This document shows positions 44,741 through 52,225 of a DNA stretch of 64,000 nucleotides, piece by piece. The number at the start of each line of letters is the position of its first letter. Positions within the stretch are counted from its first letter, which is position 1. This DNA is from Haloarcula nitratireducens (GTDB taxonomy: Archaea > Halobacteriota > Halobacteria > Halobacteriales > Haloarculaceae). Both the position numbers and the translations under genes were made by a program. The stretch spans positions 16,064 to 80,063 of the forward strand of contig NZ_RKLT01000014.1 in the NCBI RefSeq assembly GCF_019599505.1, in the 5' to 3' direction. Below the pieces are notes generated by a model that saw only the letters and a list, made by a program, of their open reading frames with translations, did not search any database and was not told where the DNA came from.

Positions 44741-45034
44741 CTAGGCGGCCGATGTCTCTGCAGGCTCTATGTATTGGTACTCCCATTCGCGGCGGGCCTC
44801 AATTTCCCGGCGACCGCGCCGAGTGAGCGAGTAGACGTTCGTTCGCTGATCTTGTTCACCTTTCTCGACGAGTCCTTTGTCGACAAGCAAATCGAGATTT
44901 GGATAGAGTCGTCCATGGTGAATCTCTTTTTCGTAGTACGTCTCAAGTTCATATTTGATTGCGAGGCCGTGTGGTTTATTGAGACCAGCAACTACATACA
45001 GCAGATCGCGTTGGAAACCAGTTAAGTCGTGCAT
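44741..45034 (-). CDS. PadR family transcriptional regulator
   Basis: 97 residues from ATG 45034 (MHDLTGFQRDLLYVVAGLNK). The PadR signature is plain: KPHGLAIKYELETYYEKEIHHGRLYPNLDLLVDKGLVEKGEQDQRTNVYSLTRRGRREIEARREWE, with the GRLYPxLxxLxxKGL recognition helix and wing. PadR proteins repress genes and are released by small ligands. A TATA-like element for it should lie just above 45060. No obvious target beyond itself. Confidence 0.88.
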   Translation of the reverse strand: MHDLTGFQRDLLYVVAGLNKPHGLAIKYELETYYEKEIHHGRLYPNLDLLVDKGLVEKGEQDQRTNVYSLTRRGRREIEARREWEYQYIEPAETSAA

Positions 45035-45255
45035 AAAACCTGATACGTGGCGTTCTCGCATATGTTTATTGGCACACGAATGCTATGAGACAGTATTGAC
45101 CGTGTCTACAGTGAGAGAATCCCCCTGTGCAAGTCTTGCTTTGCTGGAAATTGCGTGCCATTGCTAGTCCTCCGGAACGGTGTCATAACGCCGCTCTTGA
45201 AATACGACCACTCTTACATCACCAATATTTACGATCACAGCGCGTGAGACGTGCA

Positions 45256-45660
45256 ATGAATAGGGACAGATACGAGACCAATCTCTGGGACGAACCTTGA
45301 AAGGCTGCGGGCAGACCTCGAGACGGAGGCCGTCACGTTCGTCGACACGGTCAACGACGAGTTAGCCAGCCTCATTGAGGATGCTGCCCACCTCGGTCTT
45401 GACTACCTCGTGGTGATGTTTCGGACTATGGCGTGTCCTCGAACGGCCATGCGCACTTCGACCTCGTCCATAATGGTTCCAGTCTCTACTGTGTTTGCTT
45501 CCAGTATCGAAGTAGCAGTCTTGACGCCGACTTAGACAATGGCCTGCAGGTTGCCATCAAGGGGAGCTCTCCTACTACGAGGATGGCGGGTCGATCTCGA
45601 TCATTGTCAAGGGCGCCGTCGAGGCTGACGAGGATGAGACGGCACCCCTGGCGCACAAAT
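45256..45660 (+). pseudogene. Heavily frameshifted haloarchaeal gene
   Basis: Successive frames give pieces of one protein: MNRDRYETNLWDEP, then LERLRADLETEAVTFVDTVNDELASLIEDAAHLGLDYLVV, then DYGVSSNGHAHFDLVHNGSS and LYCVCFQYRSSSLDADLDNG, then YYEDGGSISIIVKGAVEADE. At least three indels separate them. The family is not recognised. The number of breaks argues for true decay rather than one assembly error. Confidence 0.55.
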
Positions 45661-45691
45661 ACTTATCCCCCTCAGAACACGTTGACCAAAT

Positions 45692-45802
45692 ATGTCAAAC
45701 GAAAACGGAGACGAAAACGAGTTTGAATGTCCGGTGTGTGGCGACACCTTCGACACTGAAGAGGACCGAGACGAGCATCTCGCACAGATTCATCCTGACT
45801 AA
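45692..45802 (+). CDS. 36-residue C2H2 zinc-finger protein
   Basis: ATG 45692 to TAA 45802 encodes MSNENGDENEFECPVCGDTF and then DTEEDRDEHLAQIHPD. C-x2-C with a following H-x4-H forms a single classical C2H2 finger; the N-terminus is acidic. Tiny single-finger proteins are frequent in haloarchaea and some regulate gene expression. It lies just after the decayed gene. Confidence 0.75.
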   Translation: MSNENGDENEFECPVCGDTFDTEEDRDEHLAQIHPD

Positions 45803-45998
45803 CCGATGCCAGCGTGGGCATCGCAGATGAGCCCGGGGATTTGTGGTCGTTTTGATTTGGTAGGAACACATCGAACAGTTCTTCATCGGCAGCGTCAACG
45901 AACTGTTTGCTCGGTACTCTGGAATGGAAAATCACACCCGAGCGTCAACATCACGGATCTGGCGGAACATACAAGACTGGCACGACACGAGTCGTACT

Positions 45999-46373
45999 AT
46001 GCCGCTGTTGCAGTTCGATACGACACTCTCGCTGTCGCCTGCAGAGAAGACGTCATTCGTGGAGACGGTCACGGAACTGTATACCACCAAGATGGAGACG
46101 ACAGAGGGCCATGTCGCCGTGACAATCCGCGACCGCAAATCAGCCGATCTCCATCTCGGCCGCGCCGTCGAGGGGCCGCTGTTGTTCCTAAACGCCGAGA
46201 TTCGGCAAGGCCGCTCCTTTGAGCGCAAGCGGAAGTTCGCACTCGCGGTAATGGAACATGTTGCGGGCACATTCGATGTTCCCGACGAGAATATGAAAGC
46301 CGTGTTCACTGAACACCCAGGAGAGGCAATGATGGGTGTCAACCGCGTCGGCGGGGAATGGAAGGACGAGTGA
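45999..46373 (+). CDS. Tautomerase (4-oxalocrotonate tautomerase-like) family protein
   Basis: 124 residues from ATG 45999, so that Pro2 is the mature N-terminus (MPLLQFDTTLSLSPAEKTSF), the catalytic base of the superfamily. Also FVETVTELYTTKMETTEGHVAVTIRDR and GRAVEGPLLFLNAEIRQGRSFERKRKFALAVMEHVAGTFDVPDENMKAVFTEHPGEAMMGVNRVGGEW, which match MIF/CHMI-like tautomerases; the Arg-rich stretch would bind a carboxylate. It converts keto/enol or muconate-type acids. The transporter at 46419 follows after 45 bases. Confidence 0.8.
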   Translation: MPLLQFDTTLSLSPAEKTSFVETVTELYTTKMETTEGHVAVTIRDRKSADLHLGRAVEGPLLFLNAEIRQGRSFERKRKFALAVMEHVAGTFDVPDENMKAVFTEHPGEAMMGVNRVGGEWKDE

Positions 46374-46418
46374 CCAAGTATAGGCCTCAAAGGCTATAGA
46401 CCCCCTGGCTCACACTTG

Positions 46419-47618
46419 ATGGACCGATCGTATTGGCGGATAGTCTCGCTCGTTACACTGTGGCAGGTGTCGGCTAGCGTCTGTTACTATACAGTTTTCG
46501 CCGCGACGCCCTTCTTTCGAGACGTATTCGGGCTCAGCCGGTTCGAGGTCGGTCTCGTCATTACGGGCCTCACGCTCGGCTATGCGGTCTTTCTCCTTCC
46601 TCTGGGGGCCGCTACTGATCGGTACGGCGAACACCGGGCGCTCTCGCTGGGACTACTCGGGCTTGCGACCGGTGTTCTACTCGTTACCGGCGTGACGTCG
46701 TCCGCACTCTTGCTCGGCGCCGTGTTCATCCTCGGTTCCGCTTACGGGACTGCCATCCCGGGAACGAACAAGGCTATTTTCGATAGTATCGATTCCCATC
46801 GGCAGAATACCGCGATCGGGATCAAGCAGGTCGGCGTCACCGCCGGGAGTGGCATCAGTGCGTTGCTCGTCACGGGGCTCGCGGATGCAGTCTCTTGGCG
46901 GGCGGGCTTTCTCGTCGCCGGGCTCTTCGCGGTTTTGGTCGCAGTCGCGTTCTTCATCCTCTACGACGGGGGAGGCGACGGCGGAACTGGTACGTTTCCG
47001 GACTTCCGTCGATTGCTATCGAACGTCCCTTATCGTGCGCTCACCGCGGCGGGCTTCTTCCTCGGCGCCGCGCTGTTCACGACGACGGGGTACACCATCC
47101 TCTACATCGAGGAGTCAGTCGAAGCGACCGTCGTCTTCGCAGGAGTTGTCTTCGCGCTCGTCCAGTTGTTCGGCAGCGTCGGGCGTGTGCTCACCGGGTG
47201 GCTCGCCGACGTACTCCCGGGTGACCCGCAGGTTCGCATCACCGCGATACTCATCGCTCAGACGCTAGCCAGCAGTATACTCTTCGTCGTCGTAGCTGCA
47301 ACCACCACTCCAATAGCCAGCGCGGTCGCCTTTTCCGCCCTCGGGTTCTTCGTACTCGGATATACTGGCGTCTACTACTCCTGTATGGCGACAATCGTCC
47401 CACCCGATGAGATGGGCGGTGCGACTGCGGGAGGGCAACTCGCGCTCATTACTGGGGCGCTAGTCGCACCGCCCATATTCGGACATCTAGCCGACGTATT
47501 CGGCTACCGAACGAGCTGGCTATTCCTCGCAGCTGGGTCGGTCGTCGCGGGTATATTACTTGTCGGTGTCGTCCGCACCAACCCACCTGTGGACCAACCG
47601 ACTGCAGATGTCGAATGA
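46419..47618 (+). CDS. Major facilitator superfamily transporter
   Basis: 399 residues from ATG 46419 (MDRSYWRIVSLVTLWQ). Twelve membrane helices are apparent, with the motif-A-like loop LLPLGAATDRYGEHRALSLGL between TM2 and TM3 and a second at TM8-9 (RVLTGWLADVLPGDPQ). NTAIGIKQVGVTAGSG is found in oxalate/formate- and dicarboxylate-type permeases. With the tautomerase in front and the DASS carrier on the other strand behind it, import of an organic acid is likely. Confidence 0.85.
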   Translation: MDRSYWRIVSLVTLWQVSASVCYYTVFAATPFFRDVFGLSRFEVGLVITGLTLGYAVFLLPLGAATDRYGEHRALSLGLLGLATGVLLVTGVTSSALLLGAVFILGSAYGTAIPGTNKAIFDSIDSHRQNTAIGIKQVGVTAGSGISALLVTGLADAVSWRAGFLVAGLFAVLVAVAFFILYDGGGDGGTGTFPDFRRLLSNVPYRALTAAGFFLGAALFTTTGYTILYIEESVEATVVFAGVVFALVQLFGSVGRVLTGWLADVLPGDPQVRITAILIAQTLASSILFVVVAATTTPIASAVAFSALGFFVLGYTGVYYSCMATIVPPDEMGGATAGGQLALITGALVAPPIFGHLADVFGYRTSWLFLAAGSVVAGILLVGVVRTNPPVDQPTADVE

Positions 47619-47650
47619 AACGAGGAGATAGGACCGTAACGAGGGGACGA

Positions 47651-49414
47651 TCAGCCCAGAGCGATCATCCCCGCCCACGAGGGAAGCTCAGTGAGATTGA
47701 TACCCCAAATAAGCGGGAGCCATGTCAGTGCAAGTAAGATAACGAGTAATATTCCAATGATGTTGAGGCCAAACCCAGTTTTGGCCATCTGTGGCATCGT
47801 GATATACCCAGAGCCGAAGACAACGGCGTTTGGGGGCGTTGCGACGGGCAACATAAAGGCGAAGGACGCAGCGGTTGCCGCAGCGATCATGATCCCGTAC
47901 GGATGAATCGAAAGTCCAACCGCAAGCGACGCCATGATTGGCATCAACATCGCGGTGGTCGCGGTATTGGATGTGACTTCGGTCATGAAGATTGTCAGGA
48001 CCACGACGACAATCATGACGAGCACAATCGAGACGCCTTGAAGACCGCCGAGGAGTCCTCCGATCCACTCGGCGAGGCCGGTCTCTTGGAACCCGGCAGC
48101 AATCGAGAGCCCGCCGCCGAACAGGAGGATGATCCCCCATGGAATGTTGACCGCAGTTTCCCAGTCAAGCAGGAACGTGAAGGACCCATCGTCCTCGTGA
48201 GCAGGCACTAGAAAGAGGGCCAGTGCACCGGCGATCGCGATCATGCTGTCGGCGATGCCTGGGATGATTGGTTGCAGCAGGAATGACCGCGTGAGCCATC
48301 CGAACGCGGTCGCAGCGAAGATCACGAGTACGAGCTTCTCCTCGCGGGTCATCGAACCGAGTGCCTCGAGTTCTTCGTCGATGACCTCGAGACCGCCGGG
48401 CAGGGACTCCATCCGTGGCGGGATCAAAAATTGGGTGACGTATACCCAGATGATGCCAACCCCGAGAGCGGCGATCGGCACTCCATAGAGCATCCACTGG
48501 GCAAACGTGATGGTCTGATCAAACGTCTCGTTGATCGCACCGACCAGCACAAGGTTCGGCGGGGTGCCGATGATTGTTCCGACGCCCCCCACAGAGGCCG
48601 AATAAGCGATACAGAGCATTAGTGCTGTGCCGAACCTGAACTCGCCTTGTTCGGTAGGAATATCCTTGTCGGTTCGCTCAATGATATCGCCCGTCTGGAG
48701 GATTACAGCGAGACCAATGGGCGTCATCATCATCGTTGTCGCGGTATTCGAGACCCACATCGAAAGGAACGCTGTCGCGATCATGAACCCGAGTATGATG
48801 CGCTTCGGGCCAGTGCCGATCACCCGGATTGTCCGGAGTGCGATACGCCGATGGAGGTCCCAGCGTTGCATGGCCATCGCGATGAAGAACCCGCCCATGA
48901 ACAGAAATATCAGGTCATTCGAGTACGGCGCGGTCGCCGCGTCGATGTCGAGTGCTCCGGTGAGCGGAAACAACACGATCGGTAATAGCGACGTCGCCGG
49001 GATCGGAATTGATTCACCAATCCACCACACTGCTACCCAGGCCGTGGTCGCACCCACAGCTTGTCCACCTGTAGATAACCCTTCGGGAGTGGGCGCGAGC
49101 ATGATCACCGCGAACAACAACGGCCCCAGCACCAGGCCAATCTTCTGCCGACGGTCGTACTGGCCGCCAACATCGAACGCTGACCCGTCGTCGCCGTCGT
49201 CGCCGTTGCCCCCGCTACCGCCCGCCTCGGCCGCCTGCTGACCCTCGTTGCGGCCACCATCGGTGGCGAGCCTCTCAGCCAGTTCTCGTTCCTCCGGCGT
49301 CAAATCTGAATAGTCGAGAAGTGCGGTTGGGCGCATCTTGAGGGCGTTTCTCGTGTGGCGGTCAAGTTGCCAACAGTACTTCCACAGCCTCTCCAGTGGT
49401 GATAGGTTCCCCAT
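47651..49414 (-). CDS. DASS/SLC13 family sodium:dicarboxylate/sulfate symporter
   Basis: 587 residues with about 11-13 membrane segments. The N-terminus is soluble and acidic (LTPEERELAERLATDGGRNE, then a Gly/Asp-rich linker). The family signatures are the two SNT motifs: WVSNTATTMMMTPIGLAV and TEVTSNTATTAMLMPIMASLAV, with PATSLLPIVLFPLTG and FMGGFFIAMAMQRWDLHRRIALRTI. DASS carriers move C4-dicarboxylates, citrate or sulfate with Na+. Convergent with the MFS gene; the Usp gene behind it is on the same strand, 248 bases away. Confidence 0.9.
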   Translation of the reverse strand: MGNLSPLERLWKYCWQLDRHTRNALKMRPTALLDYSDLTPEERELAERLATDGGRNEGQQAAEAGGSGGNGDDGDDGSAFDVGGQYDRRQKIGLVLGPLLFAVIMLAPTPEGLSTGGQAVGATTAWVAVWWIGESIPIPATSLLPIVLFPLTGALDIDAATAPYSNDLIFLFMGGFFIAMAMQRWDLHRRIALRTIRVIGTGPKRIILGFMIATAFLSMWVSNTATTMMMTPIGLAVILQTGDIIERTDKDIPTEQGEFRFGTALMLCIAYSASVGGVGTIIGTPPNLVLVGAINETFDQTITFAQWMLYGVPIAALGVGIIWVYVTQFLIPPRMESLPGGLEVIDEELEALGSMTREEKLVLVIFAATAFGWLTRSFLLQPIIPGIADSMIAIAGALALFLVPAHEDDGSFTFLLDWETAVNIPWGIILLFGGGLSIAAGFQETGLAEWIGGLLGGLQGVSIVLVMIVVVVLTIFMTEVTSNTATTAMLMPIMASLAVGLSIHPYGIMIAAATAASFAFMLPVATPPNAVVFGSGYITMPQMAKTGFGLNIIGILLVILLALTWLPLIWGINLTELPSWAGMIALG

Positions 49415-49662
49415 AGAACGTAGATTTTGCCGGCTCCCGGATAAGTTTTGACTTATTATTAATTACATCCACCAACACGGGAAATGAGCGGACGTGTTTC
49501 GACCTGCCAAGGGTCCTGTGCCAGCCGTCAAACCCAGACGCACTGTTCGACCGTGTGGTTAGCTTCACTCCCTCTTGAGGTTCTGAAACATCTCGTGATT
49601 GGTGTCAAGGCTATAGATACCCGATCGAGAACCGTTTCATCTCCGAACCGGTTCTGAACTGG

Positions 49663-50133
49663 TTACGATTCTGGCGCGTGCTCCGGCACCACCGTCACCG
49701 GCCAATCGCTGTCCAGCATCACTGCCTGCACGACACTCCCGAACAGCACTTTACCGACTGGCGACCGACCGCTAACACCGAGGACAATCACGTCGCTGTC
49801 CTGTTCCGCAGCGAACTCGAGAATCTCCTCGGCCGGTTTACCACTCCGTTCGTGAACAGCAAACTCGAAGTCGCTAGACTCGAGAAGGTCGATGGCGGCT
49901 TCGACCGAGGAGGGGATGCGATCGGTGCTACGGACCTGTTCGGCCATTTCCTCGGCATAGGTTTCGGCGAAACTCTCTCCGGCGGCCCACTGGGTGTCGC
50001 TCGACACGTCCTCGTGAACGTGGACAATGTCGACGGTGAGATCACCGGCCGCTACGGGAAGCTCAAGGACAGCCTTGACCTGTGCGCGCGCTCGTGATTC
50101 GCTCTTATCGACTGGGAGTAGGACGCGGTACAT
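49663..50133 (-). CDS. Universal stress protein (UspA family)
   Basis: 156 residues from ATG 50133 (MYRVLLPVDKSESRARAQVK). One Usp domain with the ATP motif VIVLGVSGRSPVGKVLFGSVVQAVML (G-2x-G-9x-G-S). Next to the DASS symporter, a common pairing in haloarchaea, it probably regulates transport or responds to energy state. Function inferred from family. Confidence 0.88.
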   Translation of the reverse strand: MYRVLLPVDKSESRARAQVKAVLELPVAAGDLTVDIVHVHEDVSSDTQWAAGESFAETYAEEMAEQVRSTDRIPSSVEAAIDLLESSDFEFAVHERSGKPAEEILEFAAEQDSDVIVLGVSGRSPVGKVLFGSVVQAVMLDSDWPVTVVPEHAPES

Positions 50134-50376
50134 ACCTAACCATTCTAATTTGAACAGTAAAGGTATTCACCCGGGTCCACTACGTGTGTGAACCGTTTCC
50201 CGGTCAAGAGGGTCGAGAGATCGAGGATTTCTCGTCATTAGAGACAGTTCTGTCTCGGACAATCTAGGGATATCTGGCCTACGCTGCCTTGTGAGCGCCA
50301 GCAAACAATAGCTTGGACGACGAATAGAGTGAGCGGTCCGTGAGACGCGCGCCGTTGAAAGCACCATTGACCTCCT

Positions 50377-50396
50377 CCTCCGCGTAAACGCGGAGG
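50377..50396 (-). repeat. Right-end hairpin, probable 3' part of the omega-RNA
   Basis: Perfect 8-bp stem CCTCCGCG/CGCGGAGG with a TAAA loop, 42 bases after the tnpB stop (read on the minus strand). In TnpB systems the guide (omega) RNA is processed from the tnpB 3' region through this right end, and the guide lies immediately past the end of the element, here below about base 50375. Confidence 0.55.
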
Positions 50397-50438
50397 AATC
50401 CCACCATGGGATTTCAGGCCGAGTGTGGCCTATTGGTT

Positions 50439-51695
50439 TCAAGACGCATACGTTCCAAGCGTCTCCTGCTGGGTTTCAGCATCGGCTTGGCTGTCTTGTG
50501 GCCCGGTCAAAGAGGCCCCATCCGTAGCCGAGTCATCGTCACCGGCCTTCTGTCGGGAAGTTCGGTCGTTTTGGTGGTGACTCTCTCCACTACGGTAGCG
50601 GTCGGCAATGTTTATCGCCCCGTTCACGTCGGCTTGGTACTCACCGAGCCAGCAAGCATCGTTCGAGCAGCGGAACGTCGCCTGTCGTGGCCGGTAGCCG
50701 TGGTCACCGCACGCGTGACACGCTTTCGAAGTATTGCGCGGATTCACCGTCTCGACGGGAATCCCCCTCTCAGCGGCTTTGTAGCGAATCTGCGCGTGGA
50801 GCTTGGCAAATCCCCACCCGTGCAACCGTCGATTCATATACTCGCCGTAGTCCATCGACTCCCGAATGTACATCAGGTCTTCGAGAACCAACACTGGGTT
50901 CTCGACGGATTCAGCATGCTCTATGACTTCGCGAGTAACGCGGTGGAACACATCGTCGATTCGGTTCCACAGGTCGTCGCCAAAAGACTCGGCGAGACGG
51001 TCGCTGCCGCGTTTCTGAAGCCGTCGCGTGGTGGTGAAGTAGGTTTTGCGGAGCCGACGAACGGTTTTGCCCTCGTCGGCCCATAGTTCGGGGCGAACAG
51101 GAGAACCGCGCTCGTCGCGGTGACACACCGTGACGAGTGACGCTTCCCCGATATCCACTCCAATAGGTGTTCGCTCGTTGGCGGACACTTCGGACTGTTC
51201 TGCCACCTCGCGGGTAGCGGTGACGTGGAGAAACCACGTTCCCTCGCGCTCGAATAGCCGGCTTTCGCCCATTTCGGCGTCGCCAGCGTACAACGCTTCC
51301 AGCCAGTCCCGCTGTTCGGGGCTCGGTTGGGCTGGCAGCCAAAGGCAGTAGTCCTCGTGGTGCGGAATTTTGACGTACCACTCGATAGCGTTCTCGGGCT
51401 TGTGATCCAGCTGTAAACCTTCGTTGGTGAACCGAACAGGATGGTCCTCAGACAGCTCGTCCGCGTTGTACGTCGTCGTGAGTTGTGGGACGTACTGCTT
51501 GAGCGCATTCTTCGCGTATCCCGAAAGGTCGTAGTTGACCACTATGTCGTTTGTGTCGGTCTGTGTGGTACAGTCGGCATCGAAGGCTTCTTGAAGGGCG
51601 TACTGATAGGCATCTCGTGTTTCACGGAGTTTCCGCCGCTTGTGGGCGTTCGGATCTACCAGTTTGAGTTCCAGCGTCTTCGTGAGTTCCGTCAC
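50439..51695 (-). CDS. tnpB: TnpB, RNA-guided endonuclease of IS200/IS605
   Basis: 418 residues from GTG 51695. The RuvC-like nuclease is intact: first Asp in TPIGVDIGEASLV, Glu in PVLVLEDLMYIRES, the zinc ribbon TSKACHACGDHGYRPR...FRCSNDACW, and the third Asp in YQADVNGAINIADRY. The N-terminal region (TKTLELKLVDPN) is the RNA-binding WED-like part. TnpB uses the omega-RNA to cut DNA next to a short adjacent motif, aiding transposon retention. The C-terminal 50 residues are Gln/Ser-rich, typical of haloarchaeal homologues. Confidence 0.92.
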   Translation of the reverse strand: MTELTKTLELKLVDPNAHKRRKLRETRDAYQYALQEAFDADCTTQTDTNDIVVNYDLSGYAKNALKQYVPQLTTTYNADELSEDHPVRFTNEGLQLDHKPENAIEWYVKIPHHEDYCLWLPAQPSPEQRDWLEALYAGDAEMGESRLFEREGTWFLHVTATREVAEQSEVSANERTPIGVDIGEASLVTVCHRDERGSPVRPELWADEGKTVRRLRKTYFTTTRRLQKRGSDRLAESFGDDLWNRIDDVFHRVTREVIEHAESVENPVLVLEDLMYIRESMDYGEYMNRRLHGWGFAKLHAQIRYKAAERGIPVETVNPRNTSKACHACGDHGYRPRQATFRCSNDACWLGEYQADVNGAINIADRYRSGESHHQNDRTSRQKAGDDDSATDGASLTGPQDSQADAETQQETLGTYAS

Positions 51696-52081
51696 GAACT
51701 GCCCTCCTTGTGCTGTTGGATGTAGTTCTCGATAGTTTCGCTGGAGACCTCTCCCGCCGTCCCTGCGTAGTAGCCTCGTGCCCAGCCGATTTTCTCGTCG
51801 TCGTGGTCGGCGTGGCGGTGGTTGTACTTTCGCGAACTGATACCCTTGAACCAGTTGGCGAGTAGTGCCGGCTCGTTCTTGGGCGGGCTACTGACAAATA
51901 GGTGAACGTGGTCGGGCTGTACGGTGAGATCGAGGATTTCGACGCCTTTGTCGTCGGCTATTTCGTGGAGGATGGTTCGCACACGGTTGGCGACCTCGCT
52001 TTCAAGGACCGACTGAGGGTACTTCGGCACCCACACTATGTGGTAGTTGAGGTTGTAAGTCGCGTGCCGTGTGGTCTTCAT
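51692..52081 (-). CDS. tnpA: TnpA, Y1/HUH transposase (IS200 type)
   Basis: 129 residues. The HUH motif is QPDHVHLFVS and the catalytic Tyr is in ENYIQQHK near residue 122; YHIVWVPKYPQSVL is the usual N-terminus. It excises and inserts the element as single-stranded DNA by a Tyr-linked intermediate. The stop overlaps the GTG of tnpB (GTGA), so the two are coupled. Complete and apparently functional. Confidence 0.92.
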   Translation of the reverse strand: MKTTRHATYNLNYHIVWVPKYPQSVLESEVANRVRTILHEIADDKGVEILDLTVQPDHVHLFVSSPPKNEPALLANWFKGISSRKYNHRHADHDDEKIGWARGYYAGTAGEVSSETIENYIQQHKEGSS

Positions 52082-52185
52082 CCGTGGTGTACACTATAGA
52101 ACTATAGAGTGTTAATACTGGTGGTGAATCGGTGGAAATCCAGTATTAGCGGGACTCGTGGTTGATGCACTATGCCTATCGCTTG

Positions 52186-52207
52186 ACCTCCGCCTAAAGA
52201 CGGAGGT
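52186..52207 (-). repeat. Left-end hairpin of the IS200/IS605 element
   Basis: ACCTCCG at 52186-52192 and CGGAGGT at 52201-52207 around CCTAAAGA. Together with inner C-G pairing it equals an 8-bp stem with TAAA loop and one mismatch. Upstream of tnpA on its own strand. Confidence 0.6.
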
Positions 52208-52225
52208 ATGCGCTATCAGTCTATA

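Larger units (their letters stand above)
50377..52207 (-). mobile_element. IS200/IS605-family element (tnpA + tnpB), intact
   Basis: The element lies on the minus strand with tnpA (51692-52081) before tnpB (50439-51695), overlapping by four bases (GTGA). Ends are marked by hairpins of the same plan, 20 bases with a TAAA loop: CCTCCGCG-TAAA-CGCGGAGG at 50377-50396 and ACCTCCG...CGGAGGT around CCTAAAGA at 52186-52207. Hairpin ends without terminal inverted repeats are typical of the family, transposed as single strands. Exact cleavage sites could not be fixed. It sits 19 bases beyond the 3' end of the nitric oxide reductase gene. Confidence 0.85.

Noticed and set aside
50406..51086. 226-residue + strand frame over tnpB
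   Set aside because: tnpB on the minus strand has all RuvC and zinc motifs; the + strand frame has no motif and follows its codon bias.
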